Origin: Lingula anatina
Taxonomy: Eukaryota; Brachiopoda; Lingulata; Lingulida; Lingulidae
DNA: 55,059 nt
Assembly: GCF_001039355.2 (NCBI RefSeq)
Contig: NW_019775648.1
Coordinates: forward strand, 1-55,059
Reading direction: 5' to 3'
Shown here: one piece after another, positions 33,101 to 48,300 of the stretch
Numbering within the stretch: the stretch's first letter is position 1
Layout: each line of letters opens with the position of its first letter
Position numbers and translations under genes: made by a program
The notes under the pieces: generated by a model
Database searches by the model: none
What the model was told of the DNA's origin: nothing
The model's input: the letters and a program-made list of their open reading frames with translations, nothing else

Positions 33101-36100
33101 TGCAATGAGAGTTTTTGGTATACACTGTAAAAGGAGTACTATTGAAGGATTTATTAATTATTTTTTCTACAGCCACCATTCAATGAAGTAGAATACAAAG
33201 TGATAGGCAGAGACCAGCAGGCCATAGACTACTTTGGTATGGAAGGAAGAAGCCTGTACCTGAGGAAATCTCTGAATGGGATCAATCCAAGAATAGACAA
33301 CTTTGTGGTAAGTGTGAACATGGAAAAATGTAGTAGGGTCATCTAACAAAATCCATTGCCTGGGCATTTTAAGATATTTAAATAGTTCAACCTATTCTGT
33401 AAGATTTAACAAGACTTATAATACATTGTCACAACACATTGTGTAATGTGGAATTTTTTGTAAACCCACACATATAACCCAACAATACCTTACTTTTTGG
33501 TCTTAAAAGAATGATATTAAGCCCCATACATTTGAATTCCAACCACATTGAAATAATTTTATTTACAGATCATATGAAAAGTGCTCTATATAGTTTAAGT
33601 TAGTAACAATATGTTATTTTGTTTAACTTACTAGATTGAGATCCTTGCCTATGACAAGGGAACTCCCAGCAAGAATGCTTCCACTGTGGCCACAGTGAAT
33701 ATGGGGGTAGATTATAATTTGTACCCTCCAGAGTTCCTGGGAGAACCTTACTCTGTCAATGTGTCCACTGATTCTTCCGGGGCCGTTTTCCAAATCAGGA
33801 CCAGAGATAATGACACTGTGGTACGTTTTTATATTAGTTTAGTTGTGTTTCTCCCATGACTTTGTGCCAATAGACCAAATGGATAATTTAACCATTCAGC
33901 ACAATTTTTATGTACAAATACAGTATAGTGTCTGTACATATTACGGCCATTTGAGTCTGTCTGCAATGCTGGAGCAGGCAGTGTGCTCACCTTGTAAGCT
34001 CAGTAACTGGGAAGTCAATGCTGTTTTGCTTCATACTCACAGGGGTTATTCATTGCACTAAGATACAACTAGTAAGAGTTAGTATGGACATGATCCTGTT
34101 AATTTTTCTTTTAATAATTTTGGTCATATTTTCACTAGAAGTATGAGGCTGGCTTGATAAAGGCTCAAAGTTTATATATTGCTTAAAATTTATTATTTTA
34201 GTGGTATTTGGTGTTTTTTTTTTCATTGTATTAAATTGCATATGTTTGTTATTCCAGATCCCATTCAATCGAACAACATATGAGATGACAGGCATTTATA
34301 ACACTCCTGACTACTTTGGAATCAATCCACTGACAGGAATGATCAGCCTAAAACCTGGTGTAATGTTGTCCAGAATTGATGAGAAGAAATTTGTAGTATG
34401 TATTCATCTTTTCATATCTTGTTTGTTGAAAACTTAAGCTTGGACTGACTTTGGCCACTCAAAATGTTTGATAATTATTATAATAAAATCATAATAAAAT
34501 CAGGGGTTAATTTGATATTCTGGTCTTTAGTAAATAATATTATGAAGGATATATGAAATCAGCAAAACTACTGTAACCAAAAGATAACCAGGCAAGAAGA
34601 GAGATAATTAAGTGCAATATTTATGTGTGTTAGAAATGCATTCTACTGGAGGATGCAGGCTTATAGAGTACCAGAAATGGCCTTATTTGGTGTCTTTTCC
34701 ACCACTTTTGGGACAGGGGGCTAAAACACCCTCTTTGTACATAATGGAGGAAATTTGCCTATACTAGGGCTTCCTAGATCAATCTCTTTATAATGCTATG
34801 ACAAATGTATAGCCATGTTCATCCAAAGATTATGCATGTGGTTGATGTAATCTTTTGTTTTCCAGGCTGTCATTGTTGTTCGAGATGGAGGCAAACACCA
34901 GAGCCAGAAGACTGCTGAAACTACTGTAGAGATCAATGTGGTGTGTGGGGGTCAGGGTCCTTACTTCCCCTCCAGTATTGCCCGTCTCATCACACTGTCA
35001 GAGGACAGGGGCAATGGACTGGTCCACACGGTCACTGCTCAACACTTCACTCAGGTATGCTGATCAGTCACTTCAGATATTTGAAGGTGTTTTGTGAATT
35101 ATCATGCAGTTTATGGTTTAATTTAACCCATATTTTTAGTATTAAATCAGAACTTAAGAGAAGCCTCAAAACTCAATTTGAATACTTAAATAAGCGGAGT
35201 CACTTTGAAATAGTTTTATGTTTTTTTATGATTTAATTTAACTGATTTATGCATTTTGATTTTATTTAACCCAGTTTAACTTTTGATTTATCTCATTCCT
35301 TTCAGTCCACTGACAACACTCTTGTGTACAGGAAGTCCGGTTCTGGGTCAGCAACACAGTATTTCATTGTCAATTCCGGCAACGGTGAGATCACCCTGAT
35401 CAGATCTTTGAAGCTTTCCAATGATCCTTTCATGCAGGTATGTACACATTTGCTAAGTACTTTAATATCTTCTCCATCTCATGTAATACAGGATTCATTA
35501 GAGACATCAATGACAAACCTAATTCTCATTTGCATTATTTTGATTTATATTAAATTTACCCCGCAAAGGCTTCTTTTCTTTTTGCCAGATTCAATTTTTT
35601 TTGAGATTTTATGATTTTATTTACCCAGCTTATCTGCATGATTGACAAGAGTAAAACTTGGATATTGTTCAGTCAAAAAGGGAAAGTCTTGCCTGTAAAA
35701 AAAATATTGAAAATGCACCGATTTTAGGTGTCATAAATTCTTCTGCTGAAGTCCTCTTTCTCTGTGCACCCTGGTTATTGTGGTGAGAGCAAGGTAAAGC
35801 TGCTATCTGAAGGTACATATACCTTTATTTTCTTCATTGTTTTACATTTTTTCACAAACAGATGTTGCTTTTTTTATTCAGCTGACCATAGAAGCTGAAG
35901 ACCAGTGTGGCAGAATTGCCACCATCCAGTTGCATATCCAGATCGATCGCGGGACCACAGGAGACGGAATCAGCTTCATTGGGGCTCCGTACATTATCAA
36001 TATCACTGAGGCACAGGCCATTAATGAGACACTGTTTACAGCCAATGCTGGGGTAGGGCTCTCTATAGATGCACTGTCACATCTGGTGCATTTTCAGATT

Positions 36101-36282
36101 TATTACACTCTGTTCTATTTTCAGTGAAACTTTTATCATAGTACATCTTTTATTAACGTGGAGATAGTTGATGAGACTCTATTTATGGCAAGAACTAAAG
36201 TAGAATCTTATATTTATTCAAAATTCACTCTTTACCCTTAAGATGTTTCCTTCTTTGTTCGGCAGCAGCAGCATTACAAATG

Positions 36283-36330
<48 letters not shown>

Positions 36331-39300
36331 TCTTCATTTCAGGTCGGAGTCACATACTCAATCCAATCATATGGAAACATCTTGTCATACTTCAACATTG
36401 ATCAACTGACAGGTCAAGTCAGACTAACCCAGAGCATTAGAAATGACATATATAAATTACCATTTTATGTGGTGAGTTTCTTTAGTTCCTAATACTATTA
36501 TTTTGCAAGCAGGTGGTGGAAATATTTAAAACCAAATATGCATTTTGTAAGAAAATTTCTTTGTATCATTCGGCTGTGCTACTGCTTATAAAATTTGTTT
36601 TACTTACTGGTAAAAGAATTTCAAATACTGGTGAAAGAATGTTGTCTGGTCTCTGAGAAAATCAAATCAATATAGTTTAACAGGGTACACTGCTGTCTAT
36701 TGCACTCCTTGTTTTAAGTTTTTACCAAATAATTAAAAATAATTTCTTATTTTAGCTGAGCATACAAGGTCGCCGTGGCAGTGCGACAGGAGTTGCCACG
36801 GCAATTGTGAATGTTCTTCGTAATGCATACTGCCCAGAGTTCTCGCGTCGAAATGGATACACTTTCCAGGTCCCTGAAAACTACCCATTGGCAGTTGGGT
36901 TTGGACAGGTGTCTGCCATAGATAAAGATGGGGTAAGAATTTCAGTTAAATTTTAGCCAATTGATTTGTGTTTTGGAAAACTGTTGGTGATATTTAACAA
37001 TTATTATTATTGCAAAATTGGGCAAATGTTAGTTTACTTTTAGAGAAATGTTATTATCAAAATTACTTCTGTCAGCTATTTCATTACTTGTGTTTACATT
37101 ACTTTTTAATGGTTTTAAATCAGTTTTTACGCATTTGGTTGTAGAAATACTTCAGGTATTTCTTTTGTCCAATATTTGTCAGCTTTGCTAACATTTGAGA
37201 TTATTCATGGTTTAAAATTGTAGCATCTTTTTCTAGGACATTGTGAGCTATTCCATTCTTGGAAATGCAGCAAATGAATTTTTCTTCATCGATAATGGTA
37301 CTTTGCTACTTAGGAAAAGCCTTGAGGATGCCAACATAAGGACATTTGCTGTAAGTTATTTTAGTCAACATTTTCAGTGTTGATTGACAATTTTGAGCCA
37401 TACAGTCAGATTTTTCTCACACACTACCATGTTTGGTCAACAAAGCATACGTATTGAAATTCAGGTTAAAAAGGTTAAAAAATTGTGACACTACAGTTAC
37501 ATATTGTTAAATTAGACAATATGATTATAAGTGTATTATAAGAATATAAAGAAGAAACTAAATAGATATATTTATTCTTATGTTTTTTTACAACCTTCTA
37601 GCAGTCTAAGGTCATGCCATGGCCTTGAACATTTCAGGTCTCCTCACAATCAAGTCTGAGTCAGTCACGTTCCTCAGTCAGTCACATTCCTCACTTCAAA
37701 CTTATTCATCAAAAATGCCATTTCACTATGAATGTCTATTTTTTATCCTGACCATCTGTCCAACCAGCCGTATATAAGTCCTTCTGTTTATCTATCTTCA
37801 ACTGTCGAATTTTTTCCTGTGTATTTTTCAGTTCACAGTGAGAGCCAGTGACAACCAGGTGCCTCCCTGTACAAGACAGACCAGTGTCACAGTCCAAGTG
37901 ACCACTAACAACACTTTACCTGTCTTCCTTAACCTGCCAGCCATTGTTAACACCACCAGCAATATTTCCCCGGGTCGCCACTTATTTACTGTGTTAGCAA
38001 GGGACTCGAACCAACAAGTAAGTATGATGTGAAAATATTAAATTCAGCTGCTACTGTAAGATGGCCATATAAGATGTAATATAGCAAGGAACAATTTATT
38101 CCACTGATACAAGCACATGCATTAAAATTTGAAATGTGCTACTGGTTGCTTATCCTGTTTTTTTTATAACATGTTATCATTTTATAAATTTACACTTTAT
38201 AAATTTTCTGGATTTACATTAAATGTTTTAAAATCAAACTACAATTTCAGTTAAAATAGATGAAACATTCTGCAGTTATAAATTAAGACCTGTTTAATAT
38301 CCTAAAATGGAATTATGTTTACCAGCAACCCTTATTGTGGGTGTGATCACAACCTGTGCATACATGCATGTTTGAAAGTTTTGCCAACTCCATCCTCATA
38401 AAATTGATAAAATTCTCTTCACAAATGGGTGCACCTAAGGCACTCCTTGTCATTTAAAACTGTTATATTCTTCTCAGGGCACCTTGCAGTACTCCATTGT
38501 TGGACCCCCAGGGGATGCCAGCTACTTCAACATGGAACCCAATGGAAGGTTGACTCTCAGGTCCTCCTTGGGTGGCCAGAGTGGAAGAACATTCACAGTA
38601 AGTCTCAGGAGGTGGAATTAGAAATGTGAATATTGCACACTACCAAAGGCAGCCTGTTGATTTTTATCTTTAATTTCTCTTAATATGTGTATTTGGAAGA
38701 CTTTGACAGACTTTCAGCTGCCACTACAGCCTTTGTCACAGAGGTGACCCTTGACAGGTAAATGTCGATCAGTTGTCATCCAATTATCCTCAGGTAGTCA
38801 TGAGAGAATATAGGTCAACTGACTAATTACCTCTCATTCTAACTTGTACCTGAGGAAAATCAGGTGACAACTGATCAACAAAGTCAGTTTTTGATAGTGT
38901 CTAGGCTGACCATACAAGGCCTGTGGTAATTTAAACATATATCACATCTCAAACAGCTTCAGAATTTTACTAGCTTGACAAACAAATGTGACTATTGCAG
39001 AAATTTTGATATGTGTTTTAGACTATTTGTTTTTTTTTCTAGATCAGAGTAGTAGTGTTTGACAGTGCCTTCCCAGACCAGAGGACACAGGACACTATAA
39101 CCATTAACGTGATATGCAGCCCCCGTGGACCCAACCTGTTAATCCAGAGATACTATCTGACCATTACTGACCAGTTTTCAGCTGGACAGGAAGTAGGAGT
39201 GCCCCTTGTGGCTTCTCATCCTACAAATGTAAGTAAAAAAGAATGTTTTGCTAATTTGCTATTCTGTCACATTGTGGGTATAAAGGACCCCATCATATGT

Positions 39301-42300
39301 TAAATATATAATTGTAATATTTCAAAAGACGAGTGAACAAAATTGGAGTTTTCTCTATCCATTATTAATTGTAATATTTAAATATTTGAAATTAATAAAT
39401 GCATTTGAGATCTGATTTCCCAAAGTTCACAATCTACATGCATTTTATAACTTGTTGAAAATGAAACATGATGTCTATAATGTTTGCTAGTACAGTGAAT
39501 TAATGTAAGATTATTTAAAGTTAAAGAGTGGCACTGCAGCATTGCTGTTGTTCATATTGGTCATATAAAAGCAAATGTGCTTTGATTTCCATGCTGGAGA
39601 GTTCTAGGTTTTGTTCAGTATGAAGTTACCTCATGGTGTTATTGTATTTGTATTTCTTGTAGGATTCTCTGACATTCAAAATCATTGGTGATAACCAGGT
39701 CAATCAGTGGTACTACATTGAATCCAGAACTGGACAGATATACACCCGTCGTCCAATGAAAGATGCACCTCAATCCAGTGATGAGGTGAGTACTGTACTG
39801 TACAAATAACCTCATTCCAAGGGTAGATCAGTAGATATATCAAGGTCACAAAATATATTTTGAAACCAATAAACAAGAGCAAGGATTACAAGCAAAATGT
39901 CAAGATAATTAAAAAGTATATTTAATACCCTTGAAGAAGGTGGGGTTTATTCAAAATTATTTACATTATACAAAGAATGATTGGTATCACAAGTGAGCAA
40001 TAATGTATTGGTTTTCATTGTTCAGCACAGTCAGGTCTGTAAGAAAACAGATGTTTAAAGTGTCATATTAAGAAAACGAATTTTTACAAAAGGAAAATCA
40101 AATTTATTTTTCAGTTAGTCATATATGTGTAATATGAAAATATGATATGTAACTGCTGGAAATTTTCAAAAACCGTAGTCATTTAATGAGAATTATTTAA
40201 GTAACTCAGAAAAGTTTGCATTCTTCAAATGTACTTTTTTCAAACTTCTAAATATATTTCCTGAAAATCATTATTTTGGAAAATACAGATTTATTTATCA
40301 ATTTTGTTCTAATTAATTTAAAACTGACAGTAACTGTTTTTTGTTTCCAGTTTGCTGTGGAGGTCAGTGACCAGTGCCAACCACCCAAGACTGCCATAGC
40401 ACACGTGAATGTGACCATTTTGAGATCTGGAGCTCAGCCCGCATTTGAGAACCTTCCATTTACGCTCCCCCTCCCTGTTAACACTACTATCAACAGAGCC
40501 ATTTATCAAGTCAAAGCCACTGATGAGAATCTTGTAGTATGTTTTGTTTTGTTTTGTTTTATTTTCCATTGTAGTCACATTTGATCCTTGGTCATGTAGT
40601 TGTCTAGTTTTGTAGATATATTAAGTAAATTCTTATGAATGTTGGGCTTACTTGCAGAACTGAAATAAAAAAATACTTGTGTGTGGAGTCATTTGTTGGC
40701 TTACATAATTGTGGTGAAATAATTATCTTGTTGCCTCAGGTAGTCACTAAAAAGTGAACAACCTTAACTCCAGCAACCAGTCATTTAGAAATATGAAATA
40801 TAATTTAAGACTTTTGGTCATGTGGGACCATTGCCTTTGTCAGTATAGCACAAATTTTTAACTTTTTACTTGTTTATTTGGGTAATGGAGAATCGTTCTA
40901 TTTTTTTTTCACTTCAGAACACCATCAACTACCGCGTCATGGGTCAGTACCCAGCCACTCAGTACTTTGAAATGAGAGACCCCACATCTGGTCTTATCTA
41001 TATCAAGCGCTCCATGACAGAAGACGAGACAAGGACATCGGCTTACTTTGTAAGTACACTACAGATGAGGTTAGAGTGCTTAACACTCCACTAGAGGGAG
41101 CAGATGTTCTGATTTATTCCAGTATTGCCAAATGAAAAACTGTATGTACTGGAACACCTAACACACTTTATCTCTCATCCAGTCACATTGATTAACAATG
41201 CTACATGTCTGATCTAGACTGAATTTATTATATTTGCTCATTTGAGAAAGATATGCTAACAAACATAACATTTTTCAAAGATTTGAGTATGAAAAATTTT
41301 AAGGGAAATTCAGTATCATCACTAATTTAAAAGTTCAAAATGATTGTACATAATTGTTCCAGTTCCTTGATTCACATTTGTGTGTGTGTGTGCTTGTGTA
41401 TGTGTGTGTGTATTTATGTGTATGTTTTTTTGTGATTTTCATATTTGAATAAATTTACTTTTGCTTAATCATTTTTTGCTTCACACACCATATCAACGAA
41501 AATATGACATATTCTATAATATAGATATGTGTGGCTGCCTATGACAGCGCCTTCCCGAACGACCAGGCCATCCGCTGCCTTACAGTGACACCTCTACGGA
41601 ACTTTGCCAGGCCAGAAGTTCCTGACTATATTAGAAATATATCCAACACTTTCCCTGTAGGTTCAGTTGTATTGGATGTTAATGCCACAGATGCTGATGG
41701 GGTAAGTCTCAGTTATTACTATAATGATATTGATAATTGTTCAAGTAATTCAAACACCTCAGTTTTTTCCCTAATGTATTATTGTAATTGTGAAATTTAA
41801 AACTGGCATGAAATGGAAAATAAAGTTTAAATTGAAAGAACCCTCCCTAGAACTGAGTATTTCAAAAGAGAATTTTTAAATTTTATTTTAAATATGAATA
41901 AAAAATTGGGAAGTTTGATAAATGCAATATTATTTATTCATTTTGCTTCAAACCTAGGAATGAGTTACATAATTGGCTTCTTATGACTTTATAATCTTTC
42001 CTTATCATTTGAGGATTCAAGGAAATTCAATCTGTTACACAACTTATATAACAATGTCATGAATATTCTATGATACAGCTCTGAAAGCAATTTTGCTAAA
42101 GAGATATGTTGTATTTATAACAAAAAGGAAAACTTTAGTTTTTTATACTATTGACTTGTTTGTGATAAGGTGTCGGTTGGATATATGGCATTTTGTTTCA
42201 GGATGAGTTAGTATACGACTTGCCCAACAACTCAGAGCTTCGTAGGGCATTCTTCATCGACAAGACTACTGGAGAAATACGCCTCCTCACCTCTCTAGCC

Positions 42301-45300
42301 AATCAAAATGGGCAGTTCAGAGTATGTATATACCACAAGAACTGATTGTGTGTCCAAAACTGAATTTTTTTCTAATATTGTTATTCTAGGTGTGGTTTCA
42401 GTGTATTTCCTGGTACAGTTTTCTTTAATAGTCCTAATCTGTGATAAAGCCTGTGAAGACTGTCAAGCAGATGTATTAATAAAATCCAGAAAATGAGTAT
42501 TAAAACATCCTTACTTACCCTCAGCAATAGTTTTTCATTAAAATTCATTCAAATTAAAAATGATAATAATGCATCTATGTCTCCTTGAACAAGTTTCTTT
42601 TCGTATCTTCAGTTTTCTGTAATAGTATATGAGAGAGACAACCCCAGCAGAGTCGGTATTGGCACAGTAACTATACACTACGGTGGTTCCGGAGGCACCA
42701 GCTCCTGTGAAATTTCCTTCCCACAAGGCCAGCTCACTGCCAGAATAAAAGAGAACATTCAAGTCGGGGAGGTGTTTGTCCGCACACAGCTGCCCAGGAG
42801 AAGTTGTGTGAAGGTATGATGTAACAATTGACAGATTTAAAACTTAGCACAAGAAGACATGTTGGATGTGAATGGGAAGTTCAGCTTTGTTGATTAGAAG
42901 TAAGAGTTCAGGCAAGAAATATACCTTTTGTAAGTGGGGCTGGGGGGGGGGGGGGATATTGATTGAACAACCCTTTTGGCCTAGAAAAGATTCACTGTTA
43001 AACAAAATTTGATTTAAGTTTTTATGACATTATGGTAAATAGGTCTCTTCTTTTCTTTAAAAAAAAATAATACAATCACTTTTATAGTAATTCCAAAGTT
43101 GGCCCATGTCTGCTCTGAAACTCTGGTTGGGCATCTTAATGTCATTTGGGTTATATTTATTTAGAAGCACGTACCTAATATTATATTCTTGTATGATATG
43201 AAAAGTCACAAAATATAATCATTGTTTTGAGTGTATATGATGCTTTATTACAGCAAGGAGATTCAACTGAGGTATGAGATATTTGCCTTGTTAAATTGGT
43301 CATGGTATTATATATACATATTGTCCATTGGTGTTCTTTCTCATATATGTCCCATGCCAAATCAGAATTACCAGGAACTTTATTGTATACAGTATTTTCC
43401 TGACATTTCCCTATCATGTGAATGGTTTGTTTCCTTTGAATATACATGTGTCTTTTTCCCAATTCCACATTAAAAATGCCATGCCAAATATACAGTATCA
43501 TTTGGTATCCCCATATATATGGTTTCCTTGATATTGACCTTAAGGATCTTGTTCTGTTCAGTTTATCCAATATTTTTACTTTTCCTGTATGTTAATGATC
43601 ACTTTATAAAGGCATAAAGCGACCATCCATCAATGAAGATCCATTGCTTTGGGCATAAAATCATTTTTTCGGATGTAAATACCTTGTGTGGTGCACAAAT
43701 CACTCACACTGGCATGAAAATACCATTTGTTCATCNTTATTTATTCATTTTGCTTCAAACCTAGGAATGAGTTACATAATTGGCTTCTTATGACTTTATA
43801 ATCTTTCCTTATCATTTGAGGATTCAAGGAAATTCAATCTGTTACACAACTTATATAACAATGTCATGAATATTCTATGATACAGCTCTGAAAGCAATTT
43901 TGCTAAAGAGATATGTTGTATTTATAACAAAAAGGAAAACTTTAGTTTTTTATACTATTGACTTGTTTGTGATAAGGTGTCGGTTGGATATATGGCATTT
44001 TGTTTCAGGATGAGTTAGTATACGACTTGCCCAACAACTCAGAGCTTCGTAGGGCATTCTTCATCGACAAGACTACTGGAGAAATACGCCTCCTCACCTC
44101 TCTAGCCAATCAAAATGGGCAGTTCAGAGTATGTATATACCACAAGAACTGATTGTGTGTTCAAAACTGAATTTTTTTCTAATATTGTTATTCTAAGTGT
44201 GGTTTCAGTGTATTTCCTGGTACAGTTTTCTTTAATAGTCCTAATCTGTGATAAAGCCTGTGAAGACTGTCAAGCAGATGTATTAATAAAATCCAGAAAA
44301 TGAGTATTAAAACATCCTTACTTACCCTCAGCAATAGTTTTTCATTAAAATTCATTCAAATTAAAAATGATAATAATGCATCTATGTCTCCTTGAACAAG
44401 TTTCTTTTCGTATCTTCAGTTTTCTGTAATAGTATATGAGAGAGACAACCCCAGCAGAGTCGGTATTGGCACAGTAACTATACACTACGGTGGTTCCGGA
44501 GGCACCAGCTCCTGTGAAATTTCCTTCCCACAAGGCCAGCTCACTGCCAGAATAAAAGAGAACATTCAAGTCGGGGAGGTGTTTGTCCGCACACAGCTGC
44601 CCAGGAGAAGTTGTGTGAAGGTATGATGTAACAATTGACAGATTTAAAACTTAGCACAAGAAGACATGTTGGATGTGAATGGGAAGTTCAGCTTTGTTGA
44701 TTAGAAGTAAGAGTTCAGGCAAGAAATATACCTTTTGTAAGTGGGGCTGGGGGGGGGGGGTGATATTGATTGAACAACCCTTTTGGCCTAGAAAAGATTC
44801 ACTGTTAAACTAAATTTGATTTAAGTTTTTATGACATTATGGTAAAAAGGTCTCTTCTTTTTTTTAAAAAAAAATAATACAATCACTTTTATAGTAATTC
44901 CAAAGTTGGCCCATGTCTGCTCTGAAACTCTGGTTGGGCATCTTAATATCATTTGGGTTATATTTATTTAGAAGCACGTACCTAATATTATATTCTTGTA
45001 TGATATGAAAAGTCACAAAATATAATCATTGTTTTGAGTGTATATGATGCTTTATTACAGCAAGGAGATTCAACTGAGGTATGAGATATTTGCCTTGTTA
45101 AATTGGTCATGGTATTATATATACATATTGTCCATTGGTGTTCTTTCTCATATATGTCCCATGCCAAATCAGAATTACCAGGAACTTTATTGTATACAGT
45201 ATTTTCCTGACATTTCCCTATCATGTGAATGGTTTGTTTCCTTTGAATATACATGTGTCTTTTTCCCAATTCCACATTAAAAATGCCATGCCAAATATAC

Positions 45301-48300
45301 AGCATCATTTGGTATCCCCATATATATGGTTTCCTTGATATTGACCTTAAGGATCTTGTTCTGTTCAGTTTATCCAATATTTTTACTTTTCCTGTATGTT
45401 AATGATCACTTTATAAAGGCATAAAGCGACCAGGTCTCCTATGAAGATCCATTGCTTTGGGCATAAAATCATTTTTTCGGATGTAAATACCTTGTGTGGT
45501 GCACAAATCACTCACACTGGCATGAAAATACCATTTGTTCATCTGTTTAAATATTTCCTAAAAGTCCTTAAAATACGCTTGATAACTTTTTAATGGGTTG
45601 TAAAATATTTTCTGTGGAAAATGGCTTTGGGTATATAATAGAGTCACCCTTTTCTTAGAACAACAACTAAAATCATACTGTAGGGATTCAACATGCTGCT
45701 GAGCTGTGAAACCATCCCAAGATGGATATAACAGAAACTTGACTTATAAAATTTGTCATTATATTTTAGGACATATTCTTCTAGTAAAGTAGTAGTATAT
45801 CTACACTAAGTTCTTGTAATTTGTTATACATGTCAAGTGAGTCTACAATGTGATCTTTCAGGGAGAGTTTGAGTTCCTTCTTGAAGCCACAGAGCCAGCA
45901 GCATCTTACTTTGGAGTTAACAGGACCACCGGAGACATTTTTGTCACCAAATACCTGAGAGACCTGCATGACAGCTATACAAAGTTCCAGGTAGGTATAA
46001 GCTAGGTTTCACTACATTAATAAAGCATTTGTTTTAGAGACAGTCATTCAGAGAAAAACAAAAAATGTCTTAAAAACTATTTTCATATTTTCTATTATTC
46101 ATAAAAAGCTATGTAGAAGTTGTTATGACATGAAAATTAATCCTTTAATTGGCCTGTGGCCAAAAATACAGCCACTGTAATTAAAAAAAAATTATAGTTA
46201 ATAGCTTACAGCTCAAAACCTGATTAAGCTAGCCACATGAACATGAATTCAAATCAGATGCATTTAATTTTATGTTCTTTGATTATAGCTGACCTTGGTT
46301 GTCCGGGATAGTGCTGACCATGAGGTAACAGACTCCATGGTGGTCAATGTAGATGTGACCCGTAACATCCACCAACCATCACTCAGAGTGTTCTATCAAC
46401 AGGAGATTCCTGAAACTCAAGGTGTCGGCACTCAGGTGGCAAATCTCACTGGATCGGACCTTGATGGGGTAAGGGAATCTCAGACATTTGTTTAGGAATA
46501 GAATATAGATGAAACCATGGTGCAGTATCATGCTTCATGTTGTTTAAAATGATGAAAAGTTCACTTTTTCTTTAATTTTCCAGGATGAATTGAGATATGA
46601 GATCACAGGCACAAACCAAACCAGACAGTACTTCTATGTGATACCAACAGAGGGAGGTATTTACCTGAAAAAGCCATTACAGGGACCGGAGCATCCAAGA
46701 TTATTCTATGTAAGTGAAATAGACTTTAAAGCAAGTAAAATATTGAAGTTTTTTAATTTCTATAAAAGTATTTCTACAGATGTCAAACTGAATTGTTGAT
46801 AAAAATAATTGTGAAAGATTTTGTTTTATTTTTCTCTGTCAAACTATTACTATTTTTAGTTAGTAAAATATACAGTTATGCTATCAGATTTATTCGGTGA
46901 TAAACTTAAAGGGATAATAACTCTTCATTTTGACCAAAAAATGAATTTTCCTAGAGTAAGCAACAATTTTCCAATACTTACCAATGGTTAATGAATCTAT
47001 CTTTACATTCAAAGTTAGTCCCTGTTTTTTTTCTAAAAAGTTTGGTTTTTTGTTAAAATCTCTTAAGAGATTATAACAGAGTATAGCCATCGGTGGTCAG
47101 AAGACAAGCTCAGATATCAGAATAATAGCTATAACTGCTGTTTTTGTCGTAAAACAGAATATATTATATTTCTGTGAGTTATTCACAATGTTTTTATTGT
47201 GAAATATAGACCTAATACGAAGAGTTATTATCTCTTTAATACTTTCTAACAAGTGCTTTCCTGTCAATTTCAGTTCAATGTGAAGGTCAGAGATCAGAGA
47301 AACCCAGAGAAATCTTCCACTGCCTCATTTACAATCCGAGTCAGCAGTGAAAATGTCCCACCACAGTGGCTCCAGCTGCCTTATGGCACAAACATCAAAC
47401 GCAATGCCTCAGTTGGTGATGTGGTGATCACAGTGGCCGCTGCTGATCCCGATCTAAAAGTAAGGGACTGGAGATTGTAAATATTGTAGGCTGAAATGTA
47501 TTTACACTTACACTGTGTTGTGTAGATATTGATTCCTATGTTGCTTTTTGGTAGAATTTAAGCCTGGAATGACAGTGCCATTCGAACCATTCCAGTATAA
47601 GACATGGTTGAAAGTTAAATGCAAAGACATGTTCATAAGATATGGCATATTAGTATTCCTTTTTTCTTGGTGGTATTTGTAAAACTGATTCAGTCATTCG
47701 GAAATAACCCAGTCATATTTAGAAGTATTAATTGTTATACTTTCTTTTCAGGGCACTCTGAGATACCGACTTGGTCCTGGTGTGGTACCAGCTCCGTATT
47801 TCTTCACTATTGATGAAATAACTGGTCAAGTTAAAGTCAGGAATAGTCTCACATTGGGAACCGATTCAGTATACAATGTAAGCCATGATGATATTGTATA
47901 AAAGCTCCTCATTCTATTTGTTACATTGAAAGATGATTTAAATGATTTTCAAGCACTGTTGCTCATTAAATTAAGATCTATTGAAGTAGTCTCAACAGTG
48001 TATCACATTTTTTTATGTGATAAGTACGATGATGTTATTTGTATTTGTGTTAGATTTCACTATGTGTTTTGTAATTTTTTAGGGAGAGGAGGGTCAGAAT
48101 TGTGTATGATATAGGTGTTACGTTATTACCCCATCACTTTTTTATCTCTTTCCAGTTACGCGTCCAAGCCTTTGACGATGGCTATCCATTTAACTACAAT
48201 GAGACAACAGTGACACTCACCATACCCCAGCAGGCCCCTGTGTGGCAGACGACAGTTATCACTAGAAATATCTCCAGATCCCTTGGTCCAGGAAGTACTG

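Larger units (their letters stand above)
41930..43735. repeat. Tandem duplication, copy 1
   Basis: About 1.8 kb, repeated at 43737-45543 with only scattered substitutions and small indels; the exons it contains are identical. It holds cadherin exons 28-30. A single N separates the copies. Confidence 0.95.
43737..45543. repeat. Tandem duplication, copy 2
   Basis: Second copy, offset 1807-1808 bp. Differences include a few single-base changes, G-tract length and a short replaced stretch near 45432. Confidence 0.95.

Noticed and set aside
43181-43570. 129-residue minus-strand open frame, repeated at 44988-45377
   Set aside because: It is intronic and antisense, carried by the tandem duplication; no splice or family support.
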